DNA from: Paenibacillus_E allorhizoplanae
GTDB lineage: Bacteria; Bacillota; Bacilli; Paenibacillales; NBRC-103111
Reading direction: 5' to 3'
NCBI RefSeq assembly: GCF_927798215.1
Contig: NZ_CAKMMW010000020.1
Coordinates: 1 to 64,000, forward strand
Length of the DNA stretch: 64,000 nucleotides
The first letter of the stretch is position 1. Each line of letters begins with the position of its first letter. A model generated the notes under the pieces. That model was not told where the DNA came from, did no database searches, and saw only the letters and a list, made by a program, of their open reading frames with translations. The translations under genes and the position numbers were made by a program. This document shows positions 25,745-35,834 of this stretch, piece by piece.

Positions 25745-26713
25745 ATGAGCAACACTTCCTTAACTAAAAATATCGCTCCAAATCGGAAGCTGTCACGTTT
25801 TAACATCACGTTACTAATTAACAAGATCGGTTCCAATCGCAAACTGGCTCTATTCCTTATTTGCTTGCCAGGGTTATTACATTTTGCAATATTCAAATAT
25901 ATCCCTTTGTTTGGGAATATCATTGTTTTTCAAAAATACGACATTTTCAAGGGTATTTTCGGCAGTCAATGGGTAGGCTTTTTGCACTTCAAGAACATGT
26001 TTTCATTGTATGATTTTTACCATCTCCTTAAAAATACCCTTATTATCAGTTTTTATAGGTTGTTTTTTAGTTTCCCAGCACCCATTATTCTCGCTTTGTT
26101 TCTGAATGAGATCAGGCACATGCTGTTTAAACGTACAATTCAGACCCTGTTGTATTTCCCTCACTTCTTGTCATGGGTAATCGTTGGAGGAATTTTCTAT
26201 CAGCTGCTTGATCCTCAAGGGATTATTAATGATCTCCTCGCATGGTTCGGTATGGATAGAATTATCTTCCTGCAGGATTCACGGTTTTTCAGAGCCATTG
26301 TAGTCAGTTCTGCTATATGGAAAGAAGTTGGCTGGGGCATGATTCTTTATTTAGCAGCTATTGCTGGGATCAACCCTAATATCTATGAAGCTGCTACTGT
26401 TGACGGTGCGAACCGCTGGAAGCAAATGTGGTACATTACGCTGCCTAGCTTAATGCCCACACTTGTCATCTTGCTCCTGTTGCGGATCGGACACATCCTG
26501 GATACCGGTGTTGAAGAAATGTTGATTTATGCCAACTCACTAAACCGTAACGTTGCGGATGTGTTTGATGTCTATATTTATCGGGTTGGTATTCAAGGGG
26601 CCCAATACAGTTATACGACGGCCCTTGGCTTTTTCAAAGCAGTCGTGGGACTTATATTGATTTTTGGAATGAACAAGTTAGCTAAACGCGTAACTGGAGA
26701 GAGTATCTATTAA
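25745..26713 (+). CDS. LplB-type ABC transporter permease
   Basis: The 322-residue permease has six helices and the conserved loop YEAATVDGANRWKQMWYITLPSLMP. The region YIPLFGNIIVFQKYDIFKGIFGSQWVGF is typical of LplB relatives. AAAGGTGG lies before the ATG. It lies 31 bases before its YtcP partner. Confidence 0.9.
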   Translation: MSNTSLTKNIAPNRKLSRFNITLLINKIGSNRKLALFLICLPGLLHFAIFKYIPLFGNIIVFQKYDIFKGIFGSQWVGFLHFKNMFSLYDFYHLLKNTLIISFYRLFFSFPAPIILALFLNEIRHMLFKRTIQTLLYFPHFLSWVIVGGIFYQLLDPQGIINDLLAWFGMDRIIFLQDSRFFRAIVVSSAIWKEVGWGMILYLAAIAGINPNIYEAATVDGANRWKQMWYITLPSLMPTLVILLLLRIGHILDTGVEEMLIYANSLNRNVADVFDVYIYRVGIQGAQYSYTTALGFFKAVVGLILIFGMNKLAKRVTGESIY

Positions 26714-26744
26714 GAGGTCTTTTGGCGAAAGGAGGGACTATACA

Positions 26745-27611
26745 TTGCCAATTTATAAATCTGAACGATTGTTTCATTTTATTAACGGTTTGTTTTTTAC
26801 AGTGCTTAGCCTCTCTATGCTTGCTCCTATGCTGCATGTACTTGCAGTTTCTCTAAGTTCTAACGAATATGTGAAATTAAATCAAGTCTTCATTTGGCCT
26901 AAAGGGTTTAATACGTCTGTATATCAAATAATTTTTACTCAAGCCCATATGTGGAGGGCTATGGCCGTTACTTGCTTCATTACGATTATGGGGACTCTTG
27001 CCTATTTGTTTTTTACCTCAACGATGGCTTATTCGCTTTCAAGATCAATGATGCCTGGACGTAAACTAATATTGAAACTCATTATTGTTACCTTCATTTT
27101 CTCAGTGCCGCTCATACCTAAATTTCTAGTCATCAAAAACTTAGGAATGATCAACACGTACTGGGCTCTCATTCTTCCAGGAGCAGTGGGCGCGTTCGGC
27201 GTCATTATTATGAAAACATTCTTTCAGGGAATCTCATCCGAGTTGTTCGATGCTGCATCCATTGATGGATGTTCGGAATTCGGAATTTTTGCCCGAATTA
27301 CGATCCCGCTGTCTCTGCCCGTGTTTGCGACTCTAGGACTTTTTCATGCAGTAGGCGAGTGGAATTCCTATTTTGATGCTTTGATCTACATTCGAGACAA
27401 ACAGATGTATCCGCTGCAAATTATTTTGCGAGGCATCGTTCAGGATAGTCAACTTTCCCTTGAATTCGACCAATCACAAATTCTCGAACACACCGTCGAA
27501 TCAATGAAGTCAGCTGTCATTATATTTGCAACAGGCCCCATTATTTTCGTTTATCCATTTATACAAAAATATTTTGTCAAAGGTGCCACAGTGGGCTCCT
27601 TAAAAGAATAG
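26745..27611 (+). CDS. YtcP-type ABC transporter permease
   Basis: The 288-residue permease has six helices, the YtcP-like region SSNEYVKLNQVFIWPKGFN and the loop FDAASIDGCSEFGIFARITIPLS, and ends PFIQKYFVKGATVGSLKE. It starts with TTG 26745, 9 bases after AAAGGAGGG. As with the first transporter, no ATPase gene is present nearby. Confidence 0.9.
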   Translation: MPIYKSERLFHFINGLFFTVLSLSMLAPMLHVLAVSLSSNEYVKLNQVFIWPKGFNTSVYQIIFTQAHMWRAMAVTCFITIMGTLAYLFFTSTMAYSLSRSMMPGRKLILKLIIVTFIFSVPLIPKFLVIKNLGMINTYWALILPGAVGAFGVIIMKTFFQGISSELFDAASIDGCSEFGIFARITIPLSLPVFATLGLFHAVGEWNSYFDALIYIRDKQMYPLQIILRGIVQDSQLSLEFDQSQILEHTVESMKSAVIIFATGPIIFVYPFIQKYFVKGATVGSLKE

Positions 27612-27626
27612 GAGGACTATCTACTC

Positions 27627-29600
27627 ATGGTATTGAACAAAGAACATGTTAAAACAATGACGATTTCAACGTTACATGATCAACCTACAATCCATTTTGC
27701 CATTGAAGAGCTTTTGAAATATCTACTTCTCATGTCCCCCGAGTATCAAATAGATACACGCAAAGAACCTTTTTATACCGAGAGCGAAGCTGCTTACCTT
27801 TGGGTAGGCTTATTCGGTGATTTGGACATTTCCATGCCTGAATTGGCTAATCCCGAGTTGGACGATGCTATTTACATTGATGTCAAGGATGCGAAGGGAC
27901 ATATCGCCGGTTCCAATCCACGCAGCGTTCTGCTTGGTGTGTATAGGTTCCTCGAAGAGGCAGGATGCCGATGGCTGCGACCCGGAGCAGATGGAGATTA
28001 TGTGCCCAGGAAAGCACTTGAGACCATCGATGTAAAAGTTAACGAAAAAGCAACCTATCGGCATAGAGGGCTTTGCATCGAGGGAGCCGTCAGCATCGAA
28101 AATATGCTGGACAACATACATTGGGCGCCGAAGGCAGGTTTCAATTCCTACTTCTTGGAATTCAAGACTCCTTATACATTCTTTGATCGTTGGTATGGTC
28201 ATCGGCATAACAAGTACAAACAACCCGAGACCATTACCGTGGATCAAGTAGATGCTTTTACCGTCGAAATGGAGAAAGAAATAAAAAAGCGTGGTCTTAT
28301 CTATCACGCTGTAGGCCACGGCTGGACAGGTGAACCGCTTGGACTTCCTTGTTTAGGTTGGGATGCAGTAGATTATGCGGTGGATGAAGATAAATCCCGT
28401 TTCTTTGCCTTAGTGGAGGGCAAGCGGGAGCTTTGGCACGGTGTACCTCTGAATACAAATTTATGCTTCTCTAATCCGGACGCAAGAAGGTTGATTGTCC
28501 AATACGCTGCAGATCATGCGCAAAATAACCCCCATATCGATATGCTGCATTTTTGGTTAGCTGATGCGTTCAATAACCATTGCGAATGTGAAAATTGCCT
28601 AAAGGCCTTGCCGTCAGATTTTTATATCTTGATGTTAAACGAATTGGACGAGGAATTGACTGTAAGAAATCTGAGCACGCGAGTCGTGTTCTTGCTTTAT
28701 TTGGATCTATTGTGGGTACCCGAGAAGGAAACATTGACAAATCCGGGTCGATTCATGCTTTTATTCGCACCCATTAGCCGAACCTACAGCCGAAGCTATG
28801 ATTCGGATACAACGGGTATCGAAATCCAACCTTTTGTTCGAAACCGTCTAAAGTTCCCGACCAATATCCGTGAGAATGTAGCTTTCTTGAAAGCGTGGCA
28901 GCAACTATTTGATGGTGATGGCTTTACTTACGAGTATCATCATATGTGGGATCATTATCTTGATCCTGGATATTTCCAAATCGCGGATATGATCAGCCAA
29001 GATGTCAAAAATTTAAAGATGCTTCGATTAAACGGAATCATCAGTGATCAAACTCAGCGTTCCTTTTTCCCAACTGGCCTCGGCATGTATGTCCTTGGAA
29101 AAACGTTATGGAACGATGAAGCAGATTTCAGGCAATTAGCCAAAGAATATTTCATTGCTTCATTCGGAGACGAAGGCGAAGTTTGTTTACATTATTTGGA
29201 GACAATCTCTGACCTTTTTGATCCGCCTTATATGAGAGGAGAGAAGCCGAGGATCAGCAGCGAAGCAGCTGACAAGCTGCGGTCTGTACAAGAGATAGTA
29301 AGCGATTTTCGACCTGTTTTGGAGAGAAACCTAGGCTCTGCGCTTCATCCGACTATTGCAAAATCATGGGAATATTTACTAATCCATGCGGAAATGATAT
29401 GTCTTCTTGCTTCTGCGTTAGAGGCCAGGGCGGATGGTAGGGCGGAGGAAGCGCGACAACTTTGGGCACAGACGTCCGATTATGCTCAGCGGAATGAAGA
29501 TTTGTACCAGACGGTTTTTGATGTTTTTCTGTATATTCAAACGCTGCACAAGATGTTTGATGATGAAACAAAAACTCATTTCGGCGGCGAAGTTACCTAG
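27627..29600 (+). CDS. DUF4838 domain protein, putative glycoside hydrolase
   Basis: The 657-residue protein resembles the DUF4838 family. An N-terminal alpha/beta domain of the kind found before GH20 and GH67 barrels (SNPRSVLLGVYRFLEEAGCRWLRPG, residues about 95-130) is followed by a barrel-like domain. Family marks are GHGWTG, HFWLADAFNNHCECENC with its three Cys, and YHHMWD. No signal peptide is seen, so it is cytoplasmic. It follows the permease by 15 bases. Relatives occur in glycan clusters; hexosaminidase or glucuronidase activity is a guess. Confidence 0.75.
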   Translation: MVLNKEHVKTMTISTLHDQPTIHFAIEELLKYLLLMSPEYQIDTRKEPFYTESEAAYLWVGLFGDLDISMPELANPELDDAIYIDVKDAKGHIAGSNPRSVLLGVYRFLEEAGCRWLRPGADGDYVPRKALETIDVKVNEKATYRHRGLCIEGAVSIENMLDNIHWAPKAGFNSYFLEFKTPYTFFDRWYGHRHNKYKQPETITVDQVDAFTVEMEKEIKKRGLIYHAVGHGWTGEPLGLPCLGWDAVDYAVDEDKSRFFALVEGKRELWHGVPLNTNLCFSNPDARRLIVQYAADHAQNNPHIDMLHFWLADAFNNHCECENCLKALPSDFYILMLNELDEELTVRNLSTRVVFLLYLDLLWVPEKETLTNPGRFMLLFAPISRTYSRSYDSDTTGIEIQPFVRNRLKFPTNIRENVAFLKAWQQLFDGDGFTYEYHHMWDHYLDPGYFQIADMISQDVKNLKMLRLNGIISDQTQRSFFPTGLGMYVLGKTLWNDEADFRQLAKEYFIASFGDEGEVCLHYLETISDLFDPPYMRGEKPRISSEAADKLRSVQEIVSDFRPVLERNLGSALHPTIAKSWEYLLIHAEMICLLASALEARADGRAEEARQLWAQTSDYAQRNEDLYQTVFDVFLYIQTLHKMFDDETKTHFGGEVT

Positions 29601-29653
29601 TGTTTGTTCGACGAAGTATTTTAAATCGAATAAACGCCTAAGACGTGAAAAGG

Positions 29654-29685
29654 TTGTCCAAAGTGAAACGCTTCCATGGTATAAT
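29654..29685 (+). promoter_or_regulatory. Extended -10 promoter for second two-component system
   Basis: TGGTATAAT gives an extended -10 element (TATAAT at 29680-29685). TTGTCC at 29654-29659 resembles a -35 box but is 20 bases away. An imperfect catabolite-repression-like TGAAACGCTTCCA lies between. The two-component genes may thus be transcribed apart from the transporter. Confidence 0.5.
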
Positions 29686-29715
29686 AAGTTTTAAATGCTA
29701 TTAGGTGGGATAAGG

Positions 29716-31518
29716 ATGGTCCGAATTAGGAAACTATCGATGCATGTGAAATTGGCCATCCTGGTACTTGGCTTTGTTCTAATCCCTTTTTTAGTATCTG
29801 GCATGATCTGGTACGAAAAGTCTACCCAAAGTATCGAAAACAACGCGATAAACTACAGTCGTCAAATTGTGGAACAAATTAATGACAACCTCGACTCTTA
29901 CTTCGTGGAGCTTGGCACCATCACATCACCCGTTTTAACTTCTCCATTAGTGAATCAGTTTTTAAATTCAAAAAATGCAGATTCTTACGACATGTACGTT
30001 ATGAAAAGAAAAATAGATAATGAGTTATTTTTAAATATATTGTCAGTGCGAACAGACATTATAAATCTCTCCATTGTATCAGATGATGGTATGATCGTTA
30101 GCAGCTACGAGGACCGTGGTTCTCTTGAAGCTTTTAACGAATATAAGGGAAATCGTACAACAAACAGGACATTCAAAAACTTTAACATCGAAGGCGTTCG
30201 GAAAGTTAACTCCACGAATGTGCTTACAATCACGCGCGATTTGCGAGATATTTCAAAAAACAAAATAAGAGCAATGCTCATTATTGACGTAAACTATAAA
30301 GTGATACCCCGTTTGCTGGAAAACGTAAAGCTAGGCAATACCGATTTGATCTGGGCAATGGATTCGGAGAATCGAATCATCTATCACCCGGATGAACATT
30401 TGTGGGGAAAGTACATTAATGAGGCAGTTCCAACTTACACGGGTCTACAAGGAGAAGAGAAGAACGGCTATTATATTGATCAGTCATCAGGCAAGAAGAA
30501 TCTTGTTATTTACGATGATCTAAAATCGACAGGCTGGACCATTGTGGATGAGTTACCGCTAGAGGAACTCATCGGCAGCTTGATGAATCTGCGTTATCTT
30601 ACCCTTGCTATTGGTATCGTCTTAGTTGCTTTGGTTCTAGTTGCAGTCGGGACTTTTACACTATCCTTAACACGTTCACTGCTCCTTCTACAGAAACTAA
30701 TGCGTAAAGCTGAAGATGGTAATTTGGATGTTCGTGCGCCAGTTCATAAAGGTAAAGAAATTGGCAGCTTGTTCGGCAGCTTTAACAACATGGTATCTGA
30801 AATAAAAAGGCTAATTGAAGTCGTACATATAGCAGAGTTGAAACAAAAGGAAAATGAAATCAAGCAAATGGAGTCCAGCCTCCTTATCTTGCAATCGCAA
30901 ATCAATCCACATTTCCTATACAACACATTGGAGGTAGTGAATTCGTATGCCATTGAGGCTGGAGTACGGCCGATTAGTAAAATGGTGACCTCCATTGCCA
31001 AGATGTTCCGTTATAATGTCGGAAATCCACAAAAAACGGTCACACTTTTAGAAGAAATTGAGCATATGCAGACATATTTGTCTATTCAAATAGAGCGCTA
31101 TGAAGGATTAAAAGTGGAGTGGGATGTTGATGAGGTTGAAGCGATGCAAGTTTCCACCGTACGTCTCATTTTACAACCACTTGTGGAAAATGCCTTTCAA
31201 CACGGTTACGAAGATCATGATCGCAAGCCTGAGTATTTGAGAATCTCTGGATGTTTTACAAATGATCGGGCGTACGTCATTTCTTTAATTGACAAAGGGA
31301 ATGGTATGACAGAAGAGACGTTGAACAGGTTGAACCGATTATTTACGGAGGTTACTATTCAGCAAATGGTTCGCGAGCATCAGTTTCAAGAGAAAAATCT
31401 TGGATTGTGGAACGTGCACAGCCGCCTTCGACTTACATTCGGAGAACCTTTCGGACTATACATCCGTGAGTCAGGGCGAAACGGTACGCATATGGAAATT
31501 ACATTGCCAGGGAGGTAA
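29716..31518 (+). CDS. YesM-type sensor histidine kinase (second system)
   Basis: The 600-residue kinase has a first membrane helix near residues 10-35, an extracellular Cache-like sensor, a second helix around 295-320, HAMP, phospho-acceptor H399 (SQINPHFLYN), and a HATPase domain (QPLVENAFQHG, DKGNGM, GLWNV). ATG 29716 follows GGTGGGATAAGG; an ATG at 29695 has no binding site. It partners the regulator that follows by 4 bases. Confidence 0.9.
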   Translation: MVRIRKLSMHVKLAILVLGFVLIPFLVSGMIWYEKSTQSIENNAINYSRQIVEQINDNLDSYFVELGTITSPVLTSPLVNQFLNSKNADSYDMYVMKRKIDNELFLNILSVRTDIINLSIVSDDGMIVSSYEDRGSLEAFNEYKGNRTTNRTFKNFNIEGVRKVNSTNVLTITRDLRDISKNKIRAMLIIDVNYKVIPRLLENVKLGNTDLIWAMDSENRIIYHPDEHLWGKYINEAVPTYTGLQGEEKNGYYIDQSSGKKNLVIYDDLKSTGWTIVDELPLEELIGSLMNLRYLTLAIGIVLVALVLVAVGTFTLSLTRSLLLLQKLMRKAEDGNLDVRAPVHKGKEIGSLFGSFNNMVSEIKRLIEVVHIAELKQKENEIKQMESSLLILQSQINPHFLYNTLEVVNSYAIEAGVRPISKMVTSIAKMFRYNVGNPQKTVTLLEEIEHMQTYLSIQIERYEGLKVEWDVDEVEAMQVSTVRLILQPLVENAFQHGYEDHDRKPEYLRISGCFTNDRAYVISLIDKGNGMTEETLNRLNRLFTEVTIQQMVREHQFQEKNLGLWNVHSRLRLTFGEPFGLYIRESGRNGTHMEITLPGR

Positions 31519-31522
31519 AGGC

Positions 31523-32593
31523 ATGTATAAAGTGATCATTGTTGATGATGAGCCATCTGTGAAACGCAGTTTAAAGACAATCATTGAAAAGGAAACTTCT
31601 TCATTTGTAGTAAGTGCATTTGCTGAGAACGGACAAGAAGCGCTGGATCTCATTAGCGAGTTCTTACCGGACGTTGTGATTACAGATATTCGAATGCCGG
31701 TAATGGATGGGTTGCGACTGGCTGAGGAGATCGGAAGCCGTGGATTCCAAACCGAAGTAATTATCATTTCCGGTTACAGCGATTTTAGCTATGCCAAACA
31801 GGCACTCCGACATGGCGTGTCCGATTATTTGCTTAAGCCGCTTGATGTTGACGAAGTACTAAGAGTGCTTTCTTTAACTGAGAAGAAACTCGGCAATGAA
31901 CGTAAAGGCATCGTTGAGCGGAGTGAATGGATCGCTGTGTGTAAGGTAGAAGCGGAGTCGATGGCGAAGCACATGTGGGTCCTCAATATGACCGCTGTTT
32001 GGGAGCAGCTTGAAGGAATACACGAAAGATTGCAAACGTATCGAGCAAACTCAGCGAGACTCAAAGAAATGTATATTCACTTGTTTTACTTATTGCAAGC
32101 GGAAATTGCGGGTCTGAGTGGCAACAGAATACAATTAAAAGCTCTTCCCGACTATGAATGGAACGGTCAAGCCGAGCTATTGACTAGACATATTAAGCTA
32201 GTACTGCAATGTGCTATGGAAGAAATCCGACATATTCGGAATTGGGGTTCGCATAAGAATATGTTGGAATCCGTAAAACAGATTAATCAGAATTTTTCGA
32301 ACGAATCATTTTCCATGATGAATGCTGCTGAACTTGCAGGGATGTCGCCTACGTATTTCAGTAAATCATTCAAAGAAGAAGTGGGCGTAAGCTACACCCA
32401 ATATATAGCCAAATTGCGAATGGACAAGGCAATCGAGTTATTGAGTGATCCAAACAATAAGGTGTATGAGGTTGCTTATGCGGTCGGCTATAATGAATAC
32501 GCTCATTTTGCTAAAGTGTTCAAGAAGTATTTCAAGTTTTCTCCGACGGAGTATCGTCATTCCTTAGAAATATGCCAAAACGGGCTTAATTAA
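31523..32593 (+). CDS. YesN-type response regulator (second system)
   Basis: The 356-residue protein has a receiver domain with D55 (VITDIRMP) and LLKP, a middle helical linker of about 120 residues, and a C-terminal AraC-type domain (AAELAGMSPTYFSKSFKEEVG and VYEVAYAVGYNEYAHFAKVFKKYF). GGAGG lies in the end of the kinase gene, 8 bases before the ATG. It probably controls the transporter upstream and the catabolic run downstream. Confidence 0.9.
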   Translation: MYKVIIVDDEPSVKRSLKTIIEKETSSFVVSAFAENGQEALDLISEFLPDVVITDIRMPVMDGLRLAEEIGSRGFQTEVIIISGYSDFSYAKQALRHGVSDYLLKPLDVDEVLRVLSLTEKKLGNERKGIVERSEWIAVCKVEAESMAKHMWVLNMTAVWEQLEGIHERLQTYRANSARLKEMYIHLFYLLQAEIAGLSGNRIQLKALPDYEWNGQAELLTRHIKLVLQCAMEEIRHIRNWGSHKNMLESVKQINQNFSNESFSMMNAAELAGMSPTYFSKSFKEEVGVSYTQYIAKLRMDKAIELLSDPNNKVYEVAYAVGYNEYAHFAKVFKKYFKFSPTEYRHSLEICQNGLN

Positions 32594-32610
32594 GGATGAG
32601 GAGGTTGGAA

Positions 32611-33549
32611 ATGCGAACGATGAAGCTAAGTGCTAGCCATTTGGAAGGCGTTTGTGAACTCTGGAATCGGGAGATTGGGAGTGATTTTCCGCTCCGCTCT
32701 CGTCTATTGTATCAAAACAGTTTGAACCACCCGGATTTTTTATCGGAGGGTTCTTTTGTCGTTGAGGGAACATCGTCCGACTATACGGTGGGGGTTGTCA
32801 TAAGTAAAGTTCAGCAACTTGGTAAGGGTTATATTTCAGTGCTACTCGTTGATTCTTCCTATAGAAATTTAGGTATAGGCGGTACATTGTTAAAATTAGC
32901 TGAAAAAGCAATAAAAGATGCTGGAGTAAGCTCTATTTCCCTAGGCGGGGATTCTGGACACTTCTTTCCCGGAGTACCCTCCCAGTTTATGAATGTCAAA
33001 CGCTGGCTTGAGAATCGTGGGTTCAATCAACGGGGAAACACTTACGATCTGTTAGGTGATTTTCGGGATAAGGTGATCGTAGAAGACGATATTGGTCCGG
33101 AAGTAAGGCTATCTGTTGCTGAAGAAGCAGATCTTGAAGATTTGCTCGCTTTCCTGAATCTATACTTTCCTGGGCGTTGGGAAGAGTCAACAAACCGGTA
33201 TGTTACATCAGGGGGGACAGGCAGAGAATTTATCCTCATGCGAAAGTTGGGTAAGATAATCGGCTTTTGCCGTATTAATGACGAGTATTCACCCATTCTG
33301 GCTGGCAATCAATTCTGGAGTCCATGCTTTCAAGAGCGATGTGGTGGCATCGGTCCATTAGGCATTGCGGCTCCCTTTCGTGGTAATGGGTACGGAAAGG
33401 CCATTCTACTGGCAGGTATGCGGGTATTACAGGAGAGGAATCATCATCTGATGGTCATTGATTGGACGTCAGAAGTCGATTTCTATGCCAAAACAGGGTT
33501 CTCCATTTGGAAATCCTACCAGCTTTATGCCAAAGAAGATTACTCATGA
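32611..33549 (+). CDS. Tandem GNAT acetyltransferase
   Basis: The 312-residue protein holds two GNAT folds of about 150 residues. The acetyl-CoA loops are RNLGIGG in the first and RGNGYG in the second. The first half also has the strand ISVLLVDSSY, and the second GPLGIAAPF. ATG 32611 follows GAGGAGG by 6 bases. The acceptor is unknown; N-acetylation of an amino sugar intermediate is one option in this cluster. It opens the long enzyme run, 17 bases after the regulator gene. Confidence 0.75.
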   Translation: MRTMKLSASHLEGVCELWNREIGSDFPLRSRLLYQNSLNHPDFLSEGSFVVEGTSSDYTVGVVISKVQQLGKGYISVLLVDSSYRNLGIGGTLLKLAEKAIKDAGVSSISLGGDSGHFFPGVPSQFMNVKRWLENRGFNQRGNTYDLLGDFRDKVIVEDDIGPEVRLSVAEEADLEDLLAFLNLYFPGRWEESTNRYVTSGGTGREFILMRKLGKIIGFCRINDEYSPILAGNQFWSPCFQERCGGIGPLGIAAPFRGNGYGKAILLAGMRVLQERNHHLMVIDWTSEVDFYAKTGFSIWKSYQLYAKEDYS

Positions 33550-33642
33550 AAAGACATATTTCCATATAAAATACCATCCCGATTCTGGGGAAAATAGAAT
33601 AAAGTTAGGATATCTCCCAATGGGTAAAAAGGAGGAGTACCG

Positions 33643-34488
33643 GTGTTGAAAATGAAAGTATCCTGCCATTTAATTACGTGGGAAGAAGATTTCGTTAAAG
33701 GGATGGAGGAAGCGTCGTCTCTGGGCTACCGTGCTTGTGAAACTTTTACAAGAATCGCGCTGAAATGCGAAGATCGAAGTGATGAATTTAAAGCATTATT
33801 TGAAAAATATGGTCTTGTTTTATCCGCATTATACGGTGGGGGCCGATTCAGTGATGCATCACAATTTCATGAAACAGTGGCATATAATGCGCGTGTCGCT
33901 AGATTTGCCGCTCAGAACGGCAGCGATCGGATCGTTCTTGGACCACGAGGCCCGCGAACAGCAGGAGGTACGACATTAGAGGAGTTAAAGACCGCGGCTA
34001 GAGTGATTAATGAATCCGCCAAGCGATGCTTCGATTTAGGGGTAAAAGCCTGTCTACACCCGCATCTGAATACGGAAATTCAAGATGAAAACGAACTCGA
34101 TGCCATTATGGAAATGACAGACCCGAACTTCGTTTTCTTTTGTCCAGATACTGCCCATCTAACGAAGGCAGGAATGGATCCTGTCACCGTAATGAGGCGA
34201 TACAAAGATAGAATTGCTTATATGCATATCAAGGACGTCACTCCAGAAGAACCGGATCGCACTAAATTTCCTATTTTATCCGGAGATGAGGCACTTCCGA
34301 TATTTTGCGAACTGGGGCTTGGATCCATTGATTTCCCGGCTGTCGTGCGACTTTTGGAGGAAATCCAATACGACGGCTGGATGACGATTGAAATAGATCA
34401 GTCAACAAGCACCCCTCGGAATAGTCTGATGGTCTGCAGGGACTATGTCGAGCAGAAACTCAGCATACCCATAAGTAACCGGATGTAA
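33643..34488 (+). CDS. IolE/IolI-like sugar isomerase/epimerase TIM barrel
   Basis: The 281-residue protein belongs to the xylose isomerase-like / AP endonuclease 2 superfamily. Metal-ligand regions are visible in ACLHPHLN, FCPDTAHLTKAGMDPV (like the DTGHL of inosose dehydratase IolE), AYMHIKDV and the final WMTIEID. Members isomerise or dehydrate keto sugars and cyclitols. Beside Gfo/Idh dehydrogenases, which create keto sugars, this suggests an oxidise-then-rearrange route. Start GTG 33643 or ATG 33652, both after GGAGGAG. Confidence 0.75.
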   Translation: MLKMKVSCHLITWEEDFVKGMEEASSLGYRACETFTRIALKCEDRSDEFKALFEKYGLVLSALYGGGRFSDASQFHETVAYNARVARFAAQNGSDRIVLGPRGPRTAGGTTLEELKTAARVINESAKRCFDLGVKACLHPHLNTEIQDENELDAIMEMTDPNFVFFCPDTAHLTKAGMDPVTVMRRYKDRIAYMHIKDVTPEEPDRTKFPILSGDEALPIFCELGLGSIDFPAVVRLLEEIQYDGWMTIEIDQSTSTPRNSLMVCRDYVEQKLSIPISNRM

Positions 34489-34508
34489 ATGAAAGGAACG
34501 AACAAACC

Positions 34509-35834
34509 ATGATGGAATGTGGCTTATGCGAAATAGATATTACACCCCCGATGGGTTTTGCCATACCAGGTTATTTTACACCGAGACCTGCCCTCGGGAT
34601 TAAAGACAACTTGTACGTCAAAGCCGTAGTAATCGGTGACGGGCATAACTTCACGGCCATTATCGTACTTGATACGATAGGGATCGAGAAGGAGGAAGTG
34701 GATGCCATCCGCAATCGAGTAACAGAAGCTACTGAAATTCCTGCATCCCATATTTTAGTTGCCGCTACACATACCCATACAGGTGGACCTATATATAGGG
34801 ATCGTGATTCAAATGGTGACGAGTATACGGCTTACTTAGTTAAAAAGGCTGCGGATGCAGCGGTTTTGGCTTATGGGAACAAGCGAAAAGCTCAAATTGG
34901 TTTCGCCAAAGGTAAAGCGGAAGGAATATCTTTCAACCGCCGTTATTTCATGCAAGATGGTAGTCTGAGGACGAATCCAGGCTTTAACAAACCGGACATT
35001 GTGAAGCCGGCAGGTCCCATTGATTCAGATGTATTCGTGATTCGACTAGATGCCGAGGACGGAAGTCCACTTGGAGTCATCACGAATTTCGCCTGTCATC
35101 CTGACACGATCGGTGGAAAACGCTATAGCGCAGACTTTCCTGGAGAAATTAGCCGTGTATTGAAAGCGGTTTACGGCGAATCGTTCATAAGTCTTTTTCT
35201 TAACGGGGCTTGTGGGAATATTAATCATCTTGATTTTATGCATAACGTACGACCCGAGCCTGACGCCTTCCGCCAATTGGGGAGAGTGTTAGCGGGTGAA
35301 GTTATCAAAACGAGAGAAAAAGCCATCAAGGAGAATTCATTTCATATAGAAGGAAGATCCAAGTTGCTTTCGCTAAATGTTCGTAAACCGTCACCAGAAG
35401 ATCTCCTGAAAGCTAAAGAACTGATTCATGCGTCTGAACATCCTGAGAATAAGAAAGCAATACCGGAGGTGGACATCTTTTTTGCCAAACAGCTTCTAGC
35501 CCTCAGTGAACGGCAGGAAACGGAAGCATTCGTAGAAATTCAGGCTCTTCGAATTGGAGCGTCTGCAATCGCAGCCTTTCCATGTGAATTATTCGTCGAA
35601 TTCGGTCACGACCTAAAACAAAGATCACCCTCCCCCCATACATTAATTGCTACTTATGCGAACGGTGTCAACGGATATGTAGCAACCCGAGAAGCATTCG
35701 TTCATGGCGGATACGAGACGCGTTTAACATCTCGAACTCGGCTAGCCCCTGACTCCGGAGAACGGATGGTCGAAACGGCGCTTGGGCTTTTACAACAACT
35801 ATGCAGTTCGGATGGAGGGATTAAGATTGAGTAA
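34509..35834 (+). CDS. Neutral/alkaline ceramidase-like amidohydrolase (second copy)
   Basis: The 441-residue protein is a second ceramidase N-domain relative. The zinc-site segments are AATHTHTGGPI and FACHPDTIGGKRYSADF, with NGACGNINH and a C-terminal YANGVNGYVATREA. No signal peptide is present. It is clearly divergent from the copy at 22524, so the two probably act on different bonds. The next gene starts inside its 3' end. Confidence 0.72.
   Translation: MMECGLCEIDITPPMGFAIPGYFTPRPALGIKDNLYVKAVVIGDGHNFTAIIVLDTIGIEKEEVDAIRNRVTEATEIPASHILVAATHTHTGGPIYRDRDSNGDEYTAYLVKKAADAAVLAYGNKRKAQIGFAKGKAEGISFNRRYFMQDGSLRTNPGFNKPDIVKPAGPIDSDVFVIRLDAEDGSPLGVITNFACHPDTIGGKRYSADFPGEISRVLKAVYGESFISLFLNGACGNINHLDFMHNVRPEPDAFRQLGRVLAGEVIKTREKAIKENSFHIEGRSKLLSLNVRKPSPEDLLKAKELIHASEHPENKKAIPEVDIFFAKQLLALSERQETEAFVEIQALRIGASAIAAFPCELFVEFGHDLKQRSPSPHTLIATYANGVNGYVATREAFVHGGYETRLTSRTRLAPDSGERMVETALGLLQQLCSSDGGIKIE

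Noticed and set aside
22524..35834. Ceramidase-like genes read as sphingolipid metabolism
   Set aside because: The proteins lack signal peptides and stand among sugar genes, so a lipid role is unlikely.
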